From Nitrospiraceae bacterium (GTDB lineage Bacteria > Nitrospirota > Thermodesulfovibrionia > UBA6902): a DNA stretch of 42,843 nucleotides. The stretch is taken from assembly GCA_003599425.1 (NCBI GenBank), contig QZKC01000001.1, forward strand, positions 1 through 42,843, in the 5' to 3' direction. This document shows positions 16,569 to 24,027 of the stretch, one piece after another. The notes beneath the pieces were generated by a model, which saw only the letters and a program-made list of their open reading frames with translations, was not told the origin of the DNA and did no database searches. A program made the translations under genes and the position numbers. The stretch's first letter is position 1. Each line of letters begins with the position of its first letter.

Positions 16569-16793
16569 GTACGATTAACGTTACCGGACATTGTTCATCA
16601 GTTCAAATCATTTACCACATCACAATATCGCATAAATGTTCTGAAAAACAATTGGGATCCATTCCCTGGTAAATTATGGCAGCGCAATTATTACGAACAT
16701 GTTATCCGTAATGAATACGAACTGGGCAAGATACGGGAATATATCATGAACAATCCGATGACATGGGAAGATGATGAGAATTATACGGAATGA
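16569..16793 (+). pseudogene. C-terminal remnant of a REP-associated Y1 transposase (RAYT)
   Basis: The last 70 or so codons of this frame read IVHQFKSFTTSQY, then LWQRNYYEHVIRNEYELGKIREYIMNNPMTWEDDEN. The phrase WQRNYYEHxIRNExELxxIREYIxxNPxxW is the signature C-terminus of IS200-like REP-associated tyrosine transposases. The N-terminal HUH and catalytic parts are missing; the frame runs upstream only into the REP hairpins. It is a decayed copy, unlikely to be functional. Confidence 0.8.
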
Positions 16794-16896
16794 AAATCCC
16801 TGAGATGTTGTCTCTGAGCTGCAGCCTGTAGATTTTTATACGGGACAATCTGTATATTTAAAGGCTGGGAAAATTCAGGATTCAAAGGAGAAAGAC

Positions 16897-18684
16897 ATGA
16901 ATGTTAATGTGAAGAATGAAAAGCTCAATAGATGGATAAGGGAAGTTGCAGAATTGTGCCAGCCCGACAATATCTATGTCTGCGACGGTTCAAGAGAAGA
17001 ATATGATCGTATGATCGAGATCCTCGTGAAAGGCGAGATTGCAATTCCCCTCAAAAAGCGGCCCAACAGTTATCTCTTCCGTTCTGATCCGAGTGATGTG
17101 GCCCGAGTCGAAGACCGCACATATATAAGCACAACATCAAAGGATGAGGCCGGCCCTACAAATAACTGGATCGATCCGAAGGAACTCAAGGCGACCATGC
17201 TGGATTTCTACAAGGGGTGTATGAGGGGACGCACAATGTATGTAATACCTTTTTCGATGGGGCCTATCGGTTCCCCGATCTCAAAGATCGGCATTGAAAT
17301 ATCGGACAGTCCGTATGTTGTGATCAATATGCATATCATGACCCGTGTCAGTTCCCGCGTCCTCGATCTGCTGGGAACAGACGGAGACTTCATCCCCTGC
17401 CTGCATTCCGTGGGTGCTCCGCTGGCGCCGGGACAGAAGGACTCCAAATGGCCGTGCGCTCCCATTGAGAAGAAATATATCAGCCATTTCCCTGAAGAGA
17501 ACCTTATCTGGTCATATGGATCGGGCTATGGCGGCAACGCGCTTCTGGGGAAAAAATGCCTCGCGCTCCGTATCGCCTCTGCCATGGCAAGGCGTGAAGG
17601 GTGGATGGCAGAGCATATGCTCATACTCAGACTTACCAGCCCCGAAGGGAAACAGTACCATATTGCGGCAGCATTTCCATCGGCCTGCGGAAAGACCAAC
17701 CTGGCAATGATGCAGCCTTCGTTGCCCGGCTGGAAGTGTGAATGCATTGGAGACGACATAGCATGGATGAAGGTCGGCCCTGACGGACGGCTTTACGCGA
17801 TAAATCCAGAGAACGGTTTCTTTGGTGTGGCTCCGGGAACATCATATAGCACCAACCCTATGGCAATGGATACTCTCAAACAAAACGTTCTCTTTACGAA
17901 CTGTGCGCTGACTGATGACGGTGATGTCTGGTGGGAAGGCATGGATGGTGATGAGCCTGCGCATGCGATTGACTGGAAAGGGCGCGACTGGACTCCGGCA
18001 AGCACTGAAGACGCTGCACATGCGAATGCGCGCTTTACGGCTCCCGCTGCGCAATGTCCGGTAATTTGCAAGGACTGGGAGAAACCTGAAGGCGTTCCGA
18101 TCGATATATTCATATTCGGAGGCCGCCGTACTGGTGTGGTTCCTCTTGTTTACGAGGCATTCAATTGGGAGCATGGCGTCTTTCTGGGCGCTACTGCTGC
18201 ATCCGAAACGACAGCCGCGAACATCGGCGCTGTCGGCAACCTCAGGCGCGACCCGTTTGCCATGAAGCCGTTCTGCGGTTATAATATGGGCGACTATTTC
18301 CAGCACTGGTTCAATATGGGAGATAAGCTTGGGAATAAGGCGCCGAGAATCTTTTATGTCAACTGGTTCAGGAAGAGCGCGGACGGCAAATTTTTATGGC
18401 CCGGGTTCAGTGATAACAGCCGGGTGCTCAAATGGATGTGCGAGCGCGTTGAGTGCCGGGTTGGAGCCAAGGAAGCGCCCATCGGCCTATTGCCGAATGA
18501 AGGAGACATTGATCTCAGCGGCCTTAATATTTCTTCTGCCGAGATGAAAGAGCTTATGAGTGTAAACACCGATGAATGGAAGGCAGAGATCCCCGATATA
18601 GAAAAACACTACACCACATTCGGAAACCGTCTCCCCGGGAGGCTCAAAAAACAGCTTGAGGAATTCCGGAAACGGCTGGGTTAG
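16897..18684 (+). CDS. pckG: Phosphoenolpyruvate carboxykinase (GTP)
   Basis: Interconverts oxaloacetate and PEP with GTP/GDP, a gluconeogenic or anaplerotic entry point. It has 595 residues, normal for the GTP class. Features: GPTNNW and the substrate loop [14 protein letters not shown], the P-loop [13 protein letters not shown] (around residue 258) with the class-specific cysteine, GDDIAWM metal site, and the guanine-binding [14 protein letters not shown]. It has a good AAAGGAG ribosome site and a palindromic terminator just after the stop. It is monocistronic. Its presence beside a PEP-synthase-like protein (28-31 kb) shows an active PEP-pyruvate-oxaloacetate node. Confidence 0.97.
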   Translation: MNVNVKNEKLNRWIREVAELCQPDNIYVCDGSREEYDRMIEILVKGEIAIPLKKRPNSYLFRSDPSDVARVEDRTYISTTSKDEAGPTNNWIDPKELKATMLDFYKGCMRGRTMYVIPFSMGPIGSPISKIGIEISDSPYVVINMHIMTRVSSRVLDLLGTDGDFIPCLHSVGAPLAPGQKDSKWPCAPIEKKYISHFPEENLIWSYGSGYGGNALLGKKCLALRIASAMARREGWMAEHMLILRLTSPEGKQYHIAAAFPSACGKTNLAMMQPSLPGWKCECIGDDIAWMKVGPDGRLYAINPENGFFGVAPGTSYSTNPMAMDTLKQNVLFTNCALTDDGDVWWEGMDGDEPAHAIDWKGRDWTPASTEDAAHANARFTAPAAQCPVICKDWEKPEGVPIDIFIFGGRRTGVVPLVYEAFNWEHGVFLGATAASETTAANIGAVGNLRRDPFAMKPFCGYNMGDYFQHWFNMGDKLGNKAPRIFYVNWFRKSADGKFLWPGFSDNSRVLKWMCERVECRVGAKEAPIGLLPNEGDIDLSGLNISSAEMKELMSVNTDEWKAEIPDIEKHYTTFGNRLPGRLKKQLEEFRKRLG

Positions 18685-18698
18685 GACATATCAAACGT

Positions 18699-18722
18699 AA
18701 GGGTACGGCATGCCGTACCCTT
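18699..18722. terminator. Bidirectional palindromic terminator between pckG and the DedA gene
   Basis: AAGGGTACGGCA at 18699-18710 is followed directly by its perfect reverse complement (18711-18722), a 24-base palindrome. It lies 15 bases after the pckG stop and overlaps the stop codon of the convergent DedA gene. Confidence 0.8.
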
Positions 18723-19347
18723 ATTTCCCTTCTTCTCTCTCAGCTTCCTTTCGTGAGAGTTTCTTCTTCGAACCATCATGCCAGATTCTGAAAATACGCT
18801 CCAGTTTGTCCCTGTAAGCCATGGAAAGAAAAATAAGGACAATGGCAACCCCGACCAGCATCGAGAACCGGTAATACTGATGGTGCCGGATGAAATTCCC
18901 GCCGAGGGTGAGGAGAATTGTCCCGCCGAAGCGCCCTACGGTGCTGATGAGCAGGAACTCTTTGACAGTAAGGTGTCCGAGCCCGAGGATGTAACATAGA
19001 AAATCTTTCGGAGTTCCGGGGATCAGGAAAAGGAGAAAGACGAGAAAAGCGCCTTTGTGATGAAGCAGATAATCATACCGTTCAATAGTTTGCTTGCTGA
19101 CAAAGCGTTCGACAAAGGGCCGGCCAAAGGTCTTTGACAGCCAGAAGTTTATAAATGAACCGATAGTGAGGCCTATTGTTGACAGGAAGAGCCCCAGGAC
19201 AGGGCCATAGAGAAACCCTCCCAGGAAACCTGTAACTTCCCCTGGGATAGGAGCTGCAATGACCTGAAGAGACTGAAGGAGAATAAAGCCGAAGAATGAA
19301 AGGGGCCCCAGTGAATCAAGAAATGCCTTAAGCCTTTCCCGGTCCAT
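18721..19347 (-). CDS. DedA/TVP38 (SNARE-associated, VTT domain) membrane protein; N-terminus encoded further upstream
   Basis: From the first in-frame ATG this is 208 residues with four or five membrane segments and the VTT-domain core: APIPGEVTGFLGGFLYGPVLG, IGSFINFWLSKTFGR and the signature FLLFLIPGTPKDFLCYILG. Members act as lipid scramblases or transporters. Family members begin with one more membrane helix, and that helix (IWLRVAVLVVFLIAIFILYK) is encoded in the same frame just upstream (19348-19466) but has no start codon. An ATG with matching hydrophilic residues sits at 19489 in another frame and would join after a one-base shift in the A5 tract at 19445-19449. Either a frameshift, a sequence error or a non-standard start is involved. 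Confidence 0.75.
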   Translation of the reverse strand: MDRERLKAFLDSLGPLSFFGFILLQSLQVIAAPIPGEVTGFLGGFLYGPVLGLFLSTIGLTIGSFINFWLSKTFGRPFVERFVSKQTIERYDYLLHHKGAFLVFLLFLIPGTPKDFLCYILGLGHLTVKEFLLISTVGRFGGTILLTLGGNFIRHHQYYRFSMLVGVAIVLIFLSMAYRDKLERIFRIWHDGSKKKLSRKEAEREEGK

Positions 19348-19489
19348 GAAGAACTTGAATGTGCCTGTCTTATAAAGGATAAAAATGGCAATGAGAAAAA
19401 CAACGAGAACCGCGACTCTCAGCCATATCTGTGCCGACTTGTTATTTTTGACCGTGTGTTCGATTGTTCACCTGAGTGCTGCTGTTCAT

Positions 19490-19654
19490 TTTAACGAATG
19501 ACATTGAATCTTAACAGGGAAAGATATTTGAGCGCAAGTTTTATTCGGTGAATGTGAGGCATCAGGTGGAGGCAGGGTTGTGAAGCTGATTATAATTGGA
19601 ATATACTCGTTCATAAAATGATAATATACAAAGCTATTGTATGAATATGTAAGA
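19490..19654. other. AT-rich intergenic sequence, nothing recognised
   Basis: This is the first part of a roughly 330-base gene-free stretch between the DedA locus and the kinase-like gene at 19824. No ORF, promoter or hairpin worth naming was seen here. The second part (19655-19790) is occupied by a long inverted-repeat element. Confidence 0.5.
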
Positions 19655-19790
19655 GTCTGCTGAAAAAGTCTGTTTTCAGTGTCATTACGAGGAACGTTAG
19701 TGACGAAGTAATCTCTTTGTTGAGGCGAGATTGCTTTGGTCGAATCGACCTCGCAATGACAGCTAATACTTTTTAGCAATCTGCTTAGAC
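19655..19790. repeat. Inverted-repeat element with TGTCATTRCGAGG arms
   Basis: The inner arms are TGTCATTACGAGG (19680-19692) and, in reverse complement, CCTCGCAATGACA (19749-19761); a second inner pair, GAAGTAATCTC and GAGATTGCTTTG, lies between. Outer arms GTCTGCTGAAAAAGT (19655-19669) and ACTTTTTAGCA...GTCTAAG (19768-19790, complement) extend the symmetry. This is the widespread GTCATTGCGAG class of dispersed intergenic elements. Confidence 0.75.
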
Positions 19791-19823
19791 ATTTAAACAT
19801 AAAGGTCAGGATACATCTGAATT

Positions 19824-21527
19824 ATGCAGAAAAAGACATTGGTCAATGTGCTGGGCGTTGTATATGCTCACATGAAAACGAGTGACGGCGGTGATCTCTA
19901 TATAACGAGATTTGCAGAGCCGTACCAGAAACATTTTGCCATTGAGAACTGGTATGAGCAGGAATGGTTCAACACCCACAGGATAAGGCTGAAAGGCACG
20001 GGCTCTGTCTATAAGCTGCCCACAAAAGAGGTCGAGGGCAGGAGCCTTAATCTCGTCTATAAAAATTGCAGGGTCGGCGAGGATGTTCCTCTGGACACTC
20101 ACACACTGCAGGAATTTTGCGACGCTGAGTTCAACAGCCCCTGGGAAGAGTTCTCACTGGTCACGGAACTGAGAGAAGGTCAGTATGGACCAAAGGAACT
20201 GAAAATCAATACCCAGCGCCCCATGGTCATTTATGTGCCGCCTGAAAAAATGCAGACCTGGCAGAGCGGAAGGTCCAAGGCCAAGATCAACCGCATCCGT
20301 GCGAAGCATCCCGGAATAGACCTCGATATCCTTAAGCAATACAAAATGATCTATGAATGGATCGAAGGCCACAACCTGCCTGAGATCTTTGAATATATAC
20401 GGATCGACGATAGCGAACGCATCCACCACCTGAAGACGATCAACAGCATGGTCATGTCAGACATAGACAAAAAGGGATATCTGGTCGCGGACATGAAACC
20501 GGAGCATATTATTATCGGAGAGCATGATTCCGACCTGATAAAACAGATCGGACAGAGACGTGAGAATGCTGATTCCGCAAAGGAGCAGGTATATTACCTT
20601 TATAATCTTATTTCTATAGGAAAATATTCTCTGGTTGATTATGAGCTCCTGCTGCGCACCCAAAAACATGAGGAAGAGGTCAAAAATACAAGAAGGCATT
20701 CCTACCTGGATGATCAGCGCGACCGGTTCATCCCCACGCCCCTCCCGGACCATCTGAAGAGCATGGAAATATTCGGCGTGCCGTATATTTACGGCCATGC
20801 GGAAAGCACTGGCGGACACTTGTGGGTTGTAGGAAGGAATGCGCGGCTGTTTGACTATTTTCTCCCTGAGAGGTGGAGGAAAACACCTTCCATCAAACTG
20901 TCAGAAACCAAGGAGGTTTTTTACACGATCACAAAGGACAACATTCATCTCGTCTGGGAAACCTCAAGGGTCGGTGAACTGCCTGATGAAGAGGGAGAGC
21001 GGTATAATCCAAAGATATGCGAATACGGCATGAACAGCCCTTTTGAAGAGTTTGCGATTGCCTATGAATTAAATCAGCTTGGGATACCATGCGTTTATGT
21101 GAGGGCGATCTATATGACCGGGACAGACAAGCTGGAAGCATCGGCAGATACCAGGAGATACGAATCGCACAAAAACATCCTTGATCCGGAAGGCAATCCC
21201 ATACTCCAGGAGAACCATAACTACATCACTATCCGCGGGTACTACAACGGCCCTGATAAGTGGGTTGCGCAGCAGAAAAACCGTCTCTATACCCCCATTG
21301 ATCTTGCAAAGGCCGTCGCGCGCGGGAGTATTGATGAATCACAGTGCCGCATGCTCCAGAAAAAGGTCAAGGAGAATCTGAGTGACAATAACTATGACGG
21401 GTCGCTGCTGAAACTTAATGACCTGCTGCTTGCGGTCAGTGACACCGGTGAAATAGTGAACGACAGCACCGGCAACCCCCTGGTTATTATCTGCAACTTC
21501 GAGCTGATCTGGAAGATGAAGGAATAG
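19824..21527 (+). CDS. Unrecognised protein with two tandem, diverged protein-kinase-like halves
   Basis: A 567-residue soluble protein with no family I can name. It is an internal duplication: residues 78-116 (LVYKNCRVGED...FNSPWEEFSLVTEL) align with 376-416 (LVWETSRVGEL...MNSPFEEFAIAYEL) at an offset of about 300. The first half has a kinase-like order: possible ATP lysine (Lys81 region, LVYKN), a helix-C-like acidic helix after FNSPWEEF, a hinge-like IYEWIEGHNL, a catalytic-loop-like YLVADMKPEHIII (219-231) and a DFG-like LVDYELL (270-276). The second half loses the lysine (WET) and the catalytic loop and keeps only CNFELIW (557-563). So the first domain may bind nucleotide and the second looks like a pseudo-domain; this is inference from pattern. 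No ribosome site is seen. It stands alone. Confidence 0.6.
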   Translation: MQKKTLVNVLGVVYAHMKTSDGGDLYITRFAEPYQKHFAIENWYEQEWFNTHRIRLKGTGSVYKLPTKEVEGRSLNLVYKNCRVGEDVPLDTHTLQEFCDAEFNSPWEEFSLVTELREGQYGPKELKINTQRPMVIYVPPEKMQTWQSGRSKAKINRIRAKHPGIDLDILKQYKMIYEWIEGHNLPEIFEYIRIDDSERIHHLKTINSMVMSDIDKKGYLVADMKPEHIIIGEHDSDLIKQIGQRRENADSAKEQVYYLYNLISIGKYSLVDYELLLRTQKHEEEVKNTRRHSYLDDQRDRFIPTPLPDHLKSMEIFGVPYIYGHAESTGGHLWVVGRNARLFDYFLPERWRKTPSIKLSETKEVFYTITKDNIHLVWETSRVGELPDEEGERYNPKICEYGMNSPFEEFAIAYELNQLGIPCVYVRAIYMTGTDKLEASADTRRYESHKNILDPEGNPILQENHNYITIRGYYNGPDKWVAQQKNRLYTPIDLAKAVARGSIDESQCRMLQKKVKENLSDNNYDGSLLKLNDLLLAVSDTGEIVNDSTGNPLVIICNFELIWKMKE

Positions 21528-21576
21528 GCCGTTTGTAACATATAACATTCATAGCTAACTCTGTTCCAATGGAAGG

Positions 21577-21650
21577 CACACAGGGACAAAGGAGCAAAGG
21601 GAAGGCTGCAAGCTAACTCCCTTCTAACCTGAGTCAGTCCTCCCTGTGTG
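21577..21650. repeat. Long inverted repeat between convergent genes
   Basis: CACACAGGGA (21577-21586) and TCCCTGTGTG (21641-21650) are perfect complements 54 bases apart. They lie between the ends of the kinase-like gene and the sigma-54 regulator. It may act as a transcription barrier or be another small repeat element; no T run follows. Confidence 0.45.
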
Positions 21651-21667
21651 AAAAGGAATGAGCCTAT

Positions 21668-23071
21668 TCATCCTTCCAGCCCGTACTTTTTCAGTTTCCT
21701 CCAGAGCGACACGCGGTCTATCCCCAGTATCTGAGCGGCGACAGTCCTGTTGCCTCCGGTCTCATTCAGTACCCATTTTATGTAAGCTTCTTCCTGCTCT
21801 TCCAATGAAGGTATTTTCCCCTCTTTCTTTCTAAAAGTGCGTATGCTCATCTCCTTCAGGTCCTCAGGCAGATGCGCTACTTCCATGGAAGCTCCGTTTG
21901 ACATGGCAACGCCCCTCTCGATGATATTCTCAAGTTCTCTCACATTTCCCGGAAAATCATAATTCATCAGTACGGCAATTACATCCGGTGATATATCATT
22001 TATTTCCTTTTTCATGAGGGCTGAATATTTCTTTAGAAAATAATAGCTCAGAAAAGGGATATCATCCTTTCTCTCTGACAAGGGGGGAATATTGACGGAG
22101 ACTACATTCATTCTGAAATACAGGTCCTGCCTGAAATTTCCTTTCTTTATAGCATCCTGTATATCCCTGTTCGTCGCGGCAATGAACCTGACGTCCACCT
22201 TTAAAGGCTTTGTTCCGCCGACTCTCAGCACCTCTCTTTCCTGTATTACCCGCAGCAGTTTGACCTGCATCGAGGGAGGCATCTCAGTGATCTCATCAAG
22301 CAGCAGCGTTCCGCCTGATGCCATTTCAATAAGTCCCTTCTTCTCGTTCATGGCCCCTGTAAAGGCCCCCTTTTCATGGCCGAAAAGCTCGTTGGACAAG
22401 AGCTCTTCCGTAAAGGCGCCGCAGTTGATGGCAAAGAACGGCCCCTCTGACCGCGCGCTGTGAAAGTGGATGTACCGCGCGAACATTTCCTTGCCGGTAC
22501 CACTCTCACCGCCCAGCAGGACATTGCAGTCAGTCGGCGCGATCTGGCGTGATGTTTCGAGAAGCCTCAGCATGATGGGATCCTGGGTAATGAGTTTTAC
22601 TTTCCCTTCGAACTTCTCTATCTGCTCCCTGAGCTGCGCATTCTCCCTCTTCAGCCTTGCTTTTCCTATCGCTTCTCTTATGACCCTCCTCACTTCATCA
22701 ATTTTGAAGGGCTTCGAAATGTAATCGTATGCGCCTTCCTTTATCGCCTGAATCGCTGTCTGCACGGTCGCATATCCGGTCATCAGGATGACCTCAGTAT
22801 CCTGATTAAGTTCTTTGCATCTCTTTAATATCTGCATACCATCCACCCTGTCCATTTTCAGGTCGGTTAGGACGATATCAAAAAAACGCTCTTCAAGCTG
22901 TTTCAGGGCATTCTGCCCGTTTTGTGTGCCGGAGACAGTGTACCCTTCTTTCTGCATCAGTTTCATGAGGCTTTTGAGCGCGATCTTCTCATCATCGACA
23001 ATAAGTATCTTTACGCTGCTTTGCATGTCAGTTTCCATCCTAACATCATTCATTGCAATTTGCAACATCAT
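21668..23071 (-). CDS. NtrC-family sigma-54-dependent response regulator
   Basis: Enhancer-binding transcription activator of about 467 residues, counted from the ATG at 23071 chosen for its AGAGGA ribosome site (a start at 23068 is equally possible; the frame stays open to 23287 without a ribosome site). Order: receiver domain (VKILIVDDE, acceptor Asp in VLTDLKMD, Lys in YISKPFK), AAA+ domain with GESGTGKE Walker A, the sigma-54-contacting GAFTGA loop, and LLLDEITEM Walker B, then a C-terminal Fis-type helix-turn-helix (GNRTVAAQILGIDRVSLWRKL). The gene is divergent from the stress/TauE operon, which has a sigma-54-type promoter, so that operon is its likely target. The cognate kinase is not adjacent. 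Confidence 0.94.
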   Translation of the reverse strand: MMLQIAMNDVRMETDMQSSVKILIVDDEKIALKSLMKLMQKEGYTVSGTQNGQNALKQLEERFFDIVLTDLKMDRVDGMQILKRCKELNQDTEVILMTGYATVQTAIQAIKEGAYDYISKPFKIDEVRRVIREAIGKARLKRENAQLREQIEKFEGKVKLITQDPIMLRLLETSRQIAPTDCNVLLGGESGTGKEMFARYIHFHSARSEGPFFAINCGAFTEELLSNELFGHEKGAFTGAMNEKKGLIEMASGGTLLLDEITEMPPSMQVKLLRVIQEREVLRVGGTKPLKVDVRFIAATNRDIQDAIKKGNFRQDLYFRMNVVSVNIPPLSERKDDIPFLSYYFLKKYSALMKKEINDISPDVIAVLMNYDFPGNVRELENIIERGVAMSNGASMEVAHLPEDLKEMSIRTFRKKEGKIPSLEEQEEAYIKWVLNETGGNRTVAAQILGIDRVSLWRKLKKYGLEG

Positions 23072-23155
23072 CTTTTCCTCTGCAACAGGTTTGATTTCTT
23101 TTAATTTTGAAGGGGTTTGATGCTGCTCATTGTTTGAGATGCATATTGCAACATG
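23061..23155. promoter_or_regulatory. Three TGCAACA direct repeats, candidate enhancer sites
   Basis: TGCAACA occurs at 23061-23067, 23081-23087 and 23149-23155; the first two are 20 bases (about two helical turns) apart. The cluster lies 75-170 bases upstream of the sigma-54-type promoter at 23229 and overlaps the start of the divergent activator gene, the position expected for upstream activator sites that also allow autoregulation. Confidence 0.4.
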
Positions 23156-23228
23156 AGAGCCAATTCTTTTTTTTCGTATTCTCTGTCCAAATGCAGTCAA
23201 ATCAAGAGGATACACGTTTATGCAGCTC

Positions 23229-23244
23229 TGGCATTGATATTGAT
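23229..23244 (+). promoter_or_regulatory. sigma-54-type promoter for the stress/TauE operon
   Basis: TGGCAT (23229-23234), five bases, TTGAT (23240-23244). The GG of the -24 box and the G of the -12 box keep the exact ten-base spacing; the -12 C is replaced by A. Start of the first gene follows at 23286. Confidence 0.5.
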
Positions 23245-23285
23245 ATGTATTTTTCAAACAGCAAAACCTTAAGCAGGAGGGAACC

Positions 23286-23453
23286 ATGAAAAGAATAATT
23301 CAGAAACTGGAAAAGATCTATTCAGCAGCAGCATATGCGGAAGAAGGCGAAGTCGAAATGGCAAGGGAGATCATGAGAGAAGAAAAGAGAACCGAGAAGC
23401 GGGACCGGACCAGCCAGAGACCCCGTACACAGATGCGCGCATCCGGAAAATAA
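23286..23453 (+). CDS. Small helical protein sharing a module with the adjacent universal stress protein
   Basis: A 55-residue ORF with an excellent AGGAGG ribosome site. Its first 35 residues (MKRIIQKLEKIYSAAAYAEE, then GEVEMAREIM) resemble the N-terminus of the next gene (MKKIEDALSAVSFAEAGEHE, then KAREII), so the two share a helical-hairpin module. The tail is basic and rich in Arg, Thr and Gln. It is the first gene downstream of the sigma-54-type promoter, 39 bases before the stress protein gene. Function unknown; a regulatory or docking subunit is a guess. Confidence 0.75.
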   Translation: MKRIIQKLEKIYSAAAYAEEGEVEMAREIMREEKRTEKRDRTSQRPRTQMRASGK

Positions 23454-23492
23454 TACAAACAATCAGAGAGCAGGTCACCTGCCTGGAGTGAG

Positions 23493-23981
23493 ATGAAAAA
23501 TCTCATGAAAAAGATCGAGGATGCTTTGTCCGCAGTTTCATTCGCTGAAGCAGGGGAGCACGAAAAGGCGAGGGAAATCATAAAAAGCCACAAGACCGTG
23601 CTTCTTGCGATTTCTGACACGATGTTTGACAAAAACGCGTTCAGGTATGCCCTGAACACAAGCCAGCGGGTCAACGCAAGCCTTGAAATACTCTATATGA
23701 CCGAAGCAGGACAGGAGCGGAGAGGGCTAAAGGATTTTCTGGAAGAAGTCAGGAAAGAAGGTTTTAAATTCAGCATTGTTATGGGCAAGGGATGCGTAAA
23801 GAAAGCGATCCTTGATTATACTGACAAAAGAAACGACATATTGTTTGTGGTAGTTGGAGCATCCCTTGAACTGAATATCGGATGTGAAGTTCATGAGAGG
23901 TCCTTCACAAAAGAGTGGAAAAACCTGAGATGTCCGCTGGTAGTAGTTTCAAAAAATGATATGCCGCCATTGACTGCATAG
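23493..23981 (+). CDS. Universal stress protein family protein with an N-terminal helical module
   Basis: 162 residues: a helical hairpin (1-34) like the preceding small protein, then a USP-like alpha/beta domain beginning KTVLLAISDTMFDKNAFRYAL and ending CPLVVVSKND. The ATP-binding glycine motif GxxGxxxxxxGS of canonical USPs is not evident (the region reads VVVGASLELNIGCEVHERSF), so it may not bind ATP. GGAGTGAG precedes the ATG. It lies between the small protein and the TauE gene on one operon. Confidence 0.78.
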   Translation: MKNLMKKIEDALSAVSFAEAGEHEKAREIIKSHKTVLLAISDTMFDKNAFRYALNTSQRVNASLEILYMTEAGQERRGLKDFLEEVRKEGFKFSIVMGKGCVKKAILDYTDKRNDILFVVVGASLELNIGCEVHERSFTKEWKNLRCPLVVVSKNDMPPLTA

Positions 23982-24027
23982 ATAACAATCAAAACTATTA
24001 ACGAAAAAGAAAAGGAGGTTCATTAAA

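Noticed and set aside
10786-16793. Restriction locus as part of a prophage or integrative element
   Set aside because: No integrase, attachment-site repeats or tRNA was found; only a transposase remnant lies at its end.
23072-23287. N-terminal extension of the sigma-54 activator
   Set aside because: It has no ribosome site, reads unlike any domain and covers the divergent promoter region.
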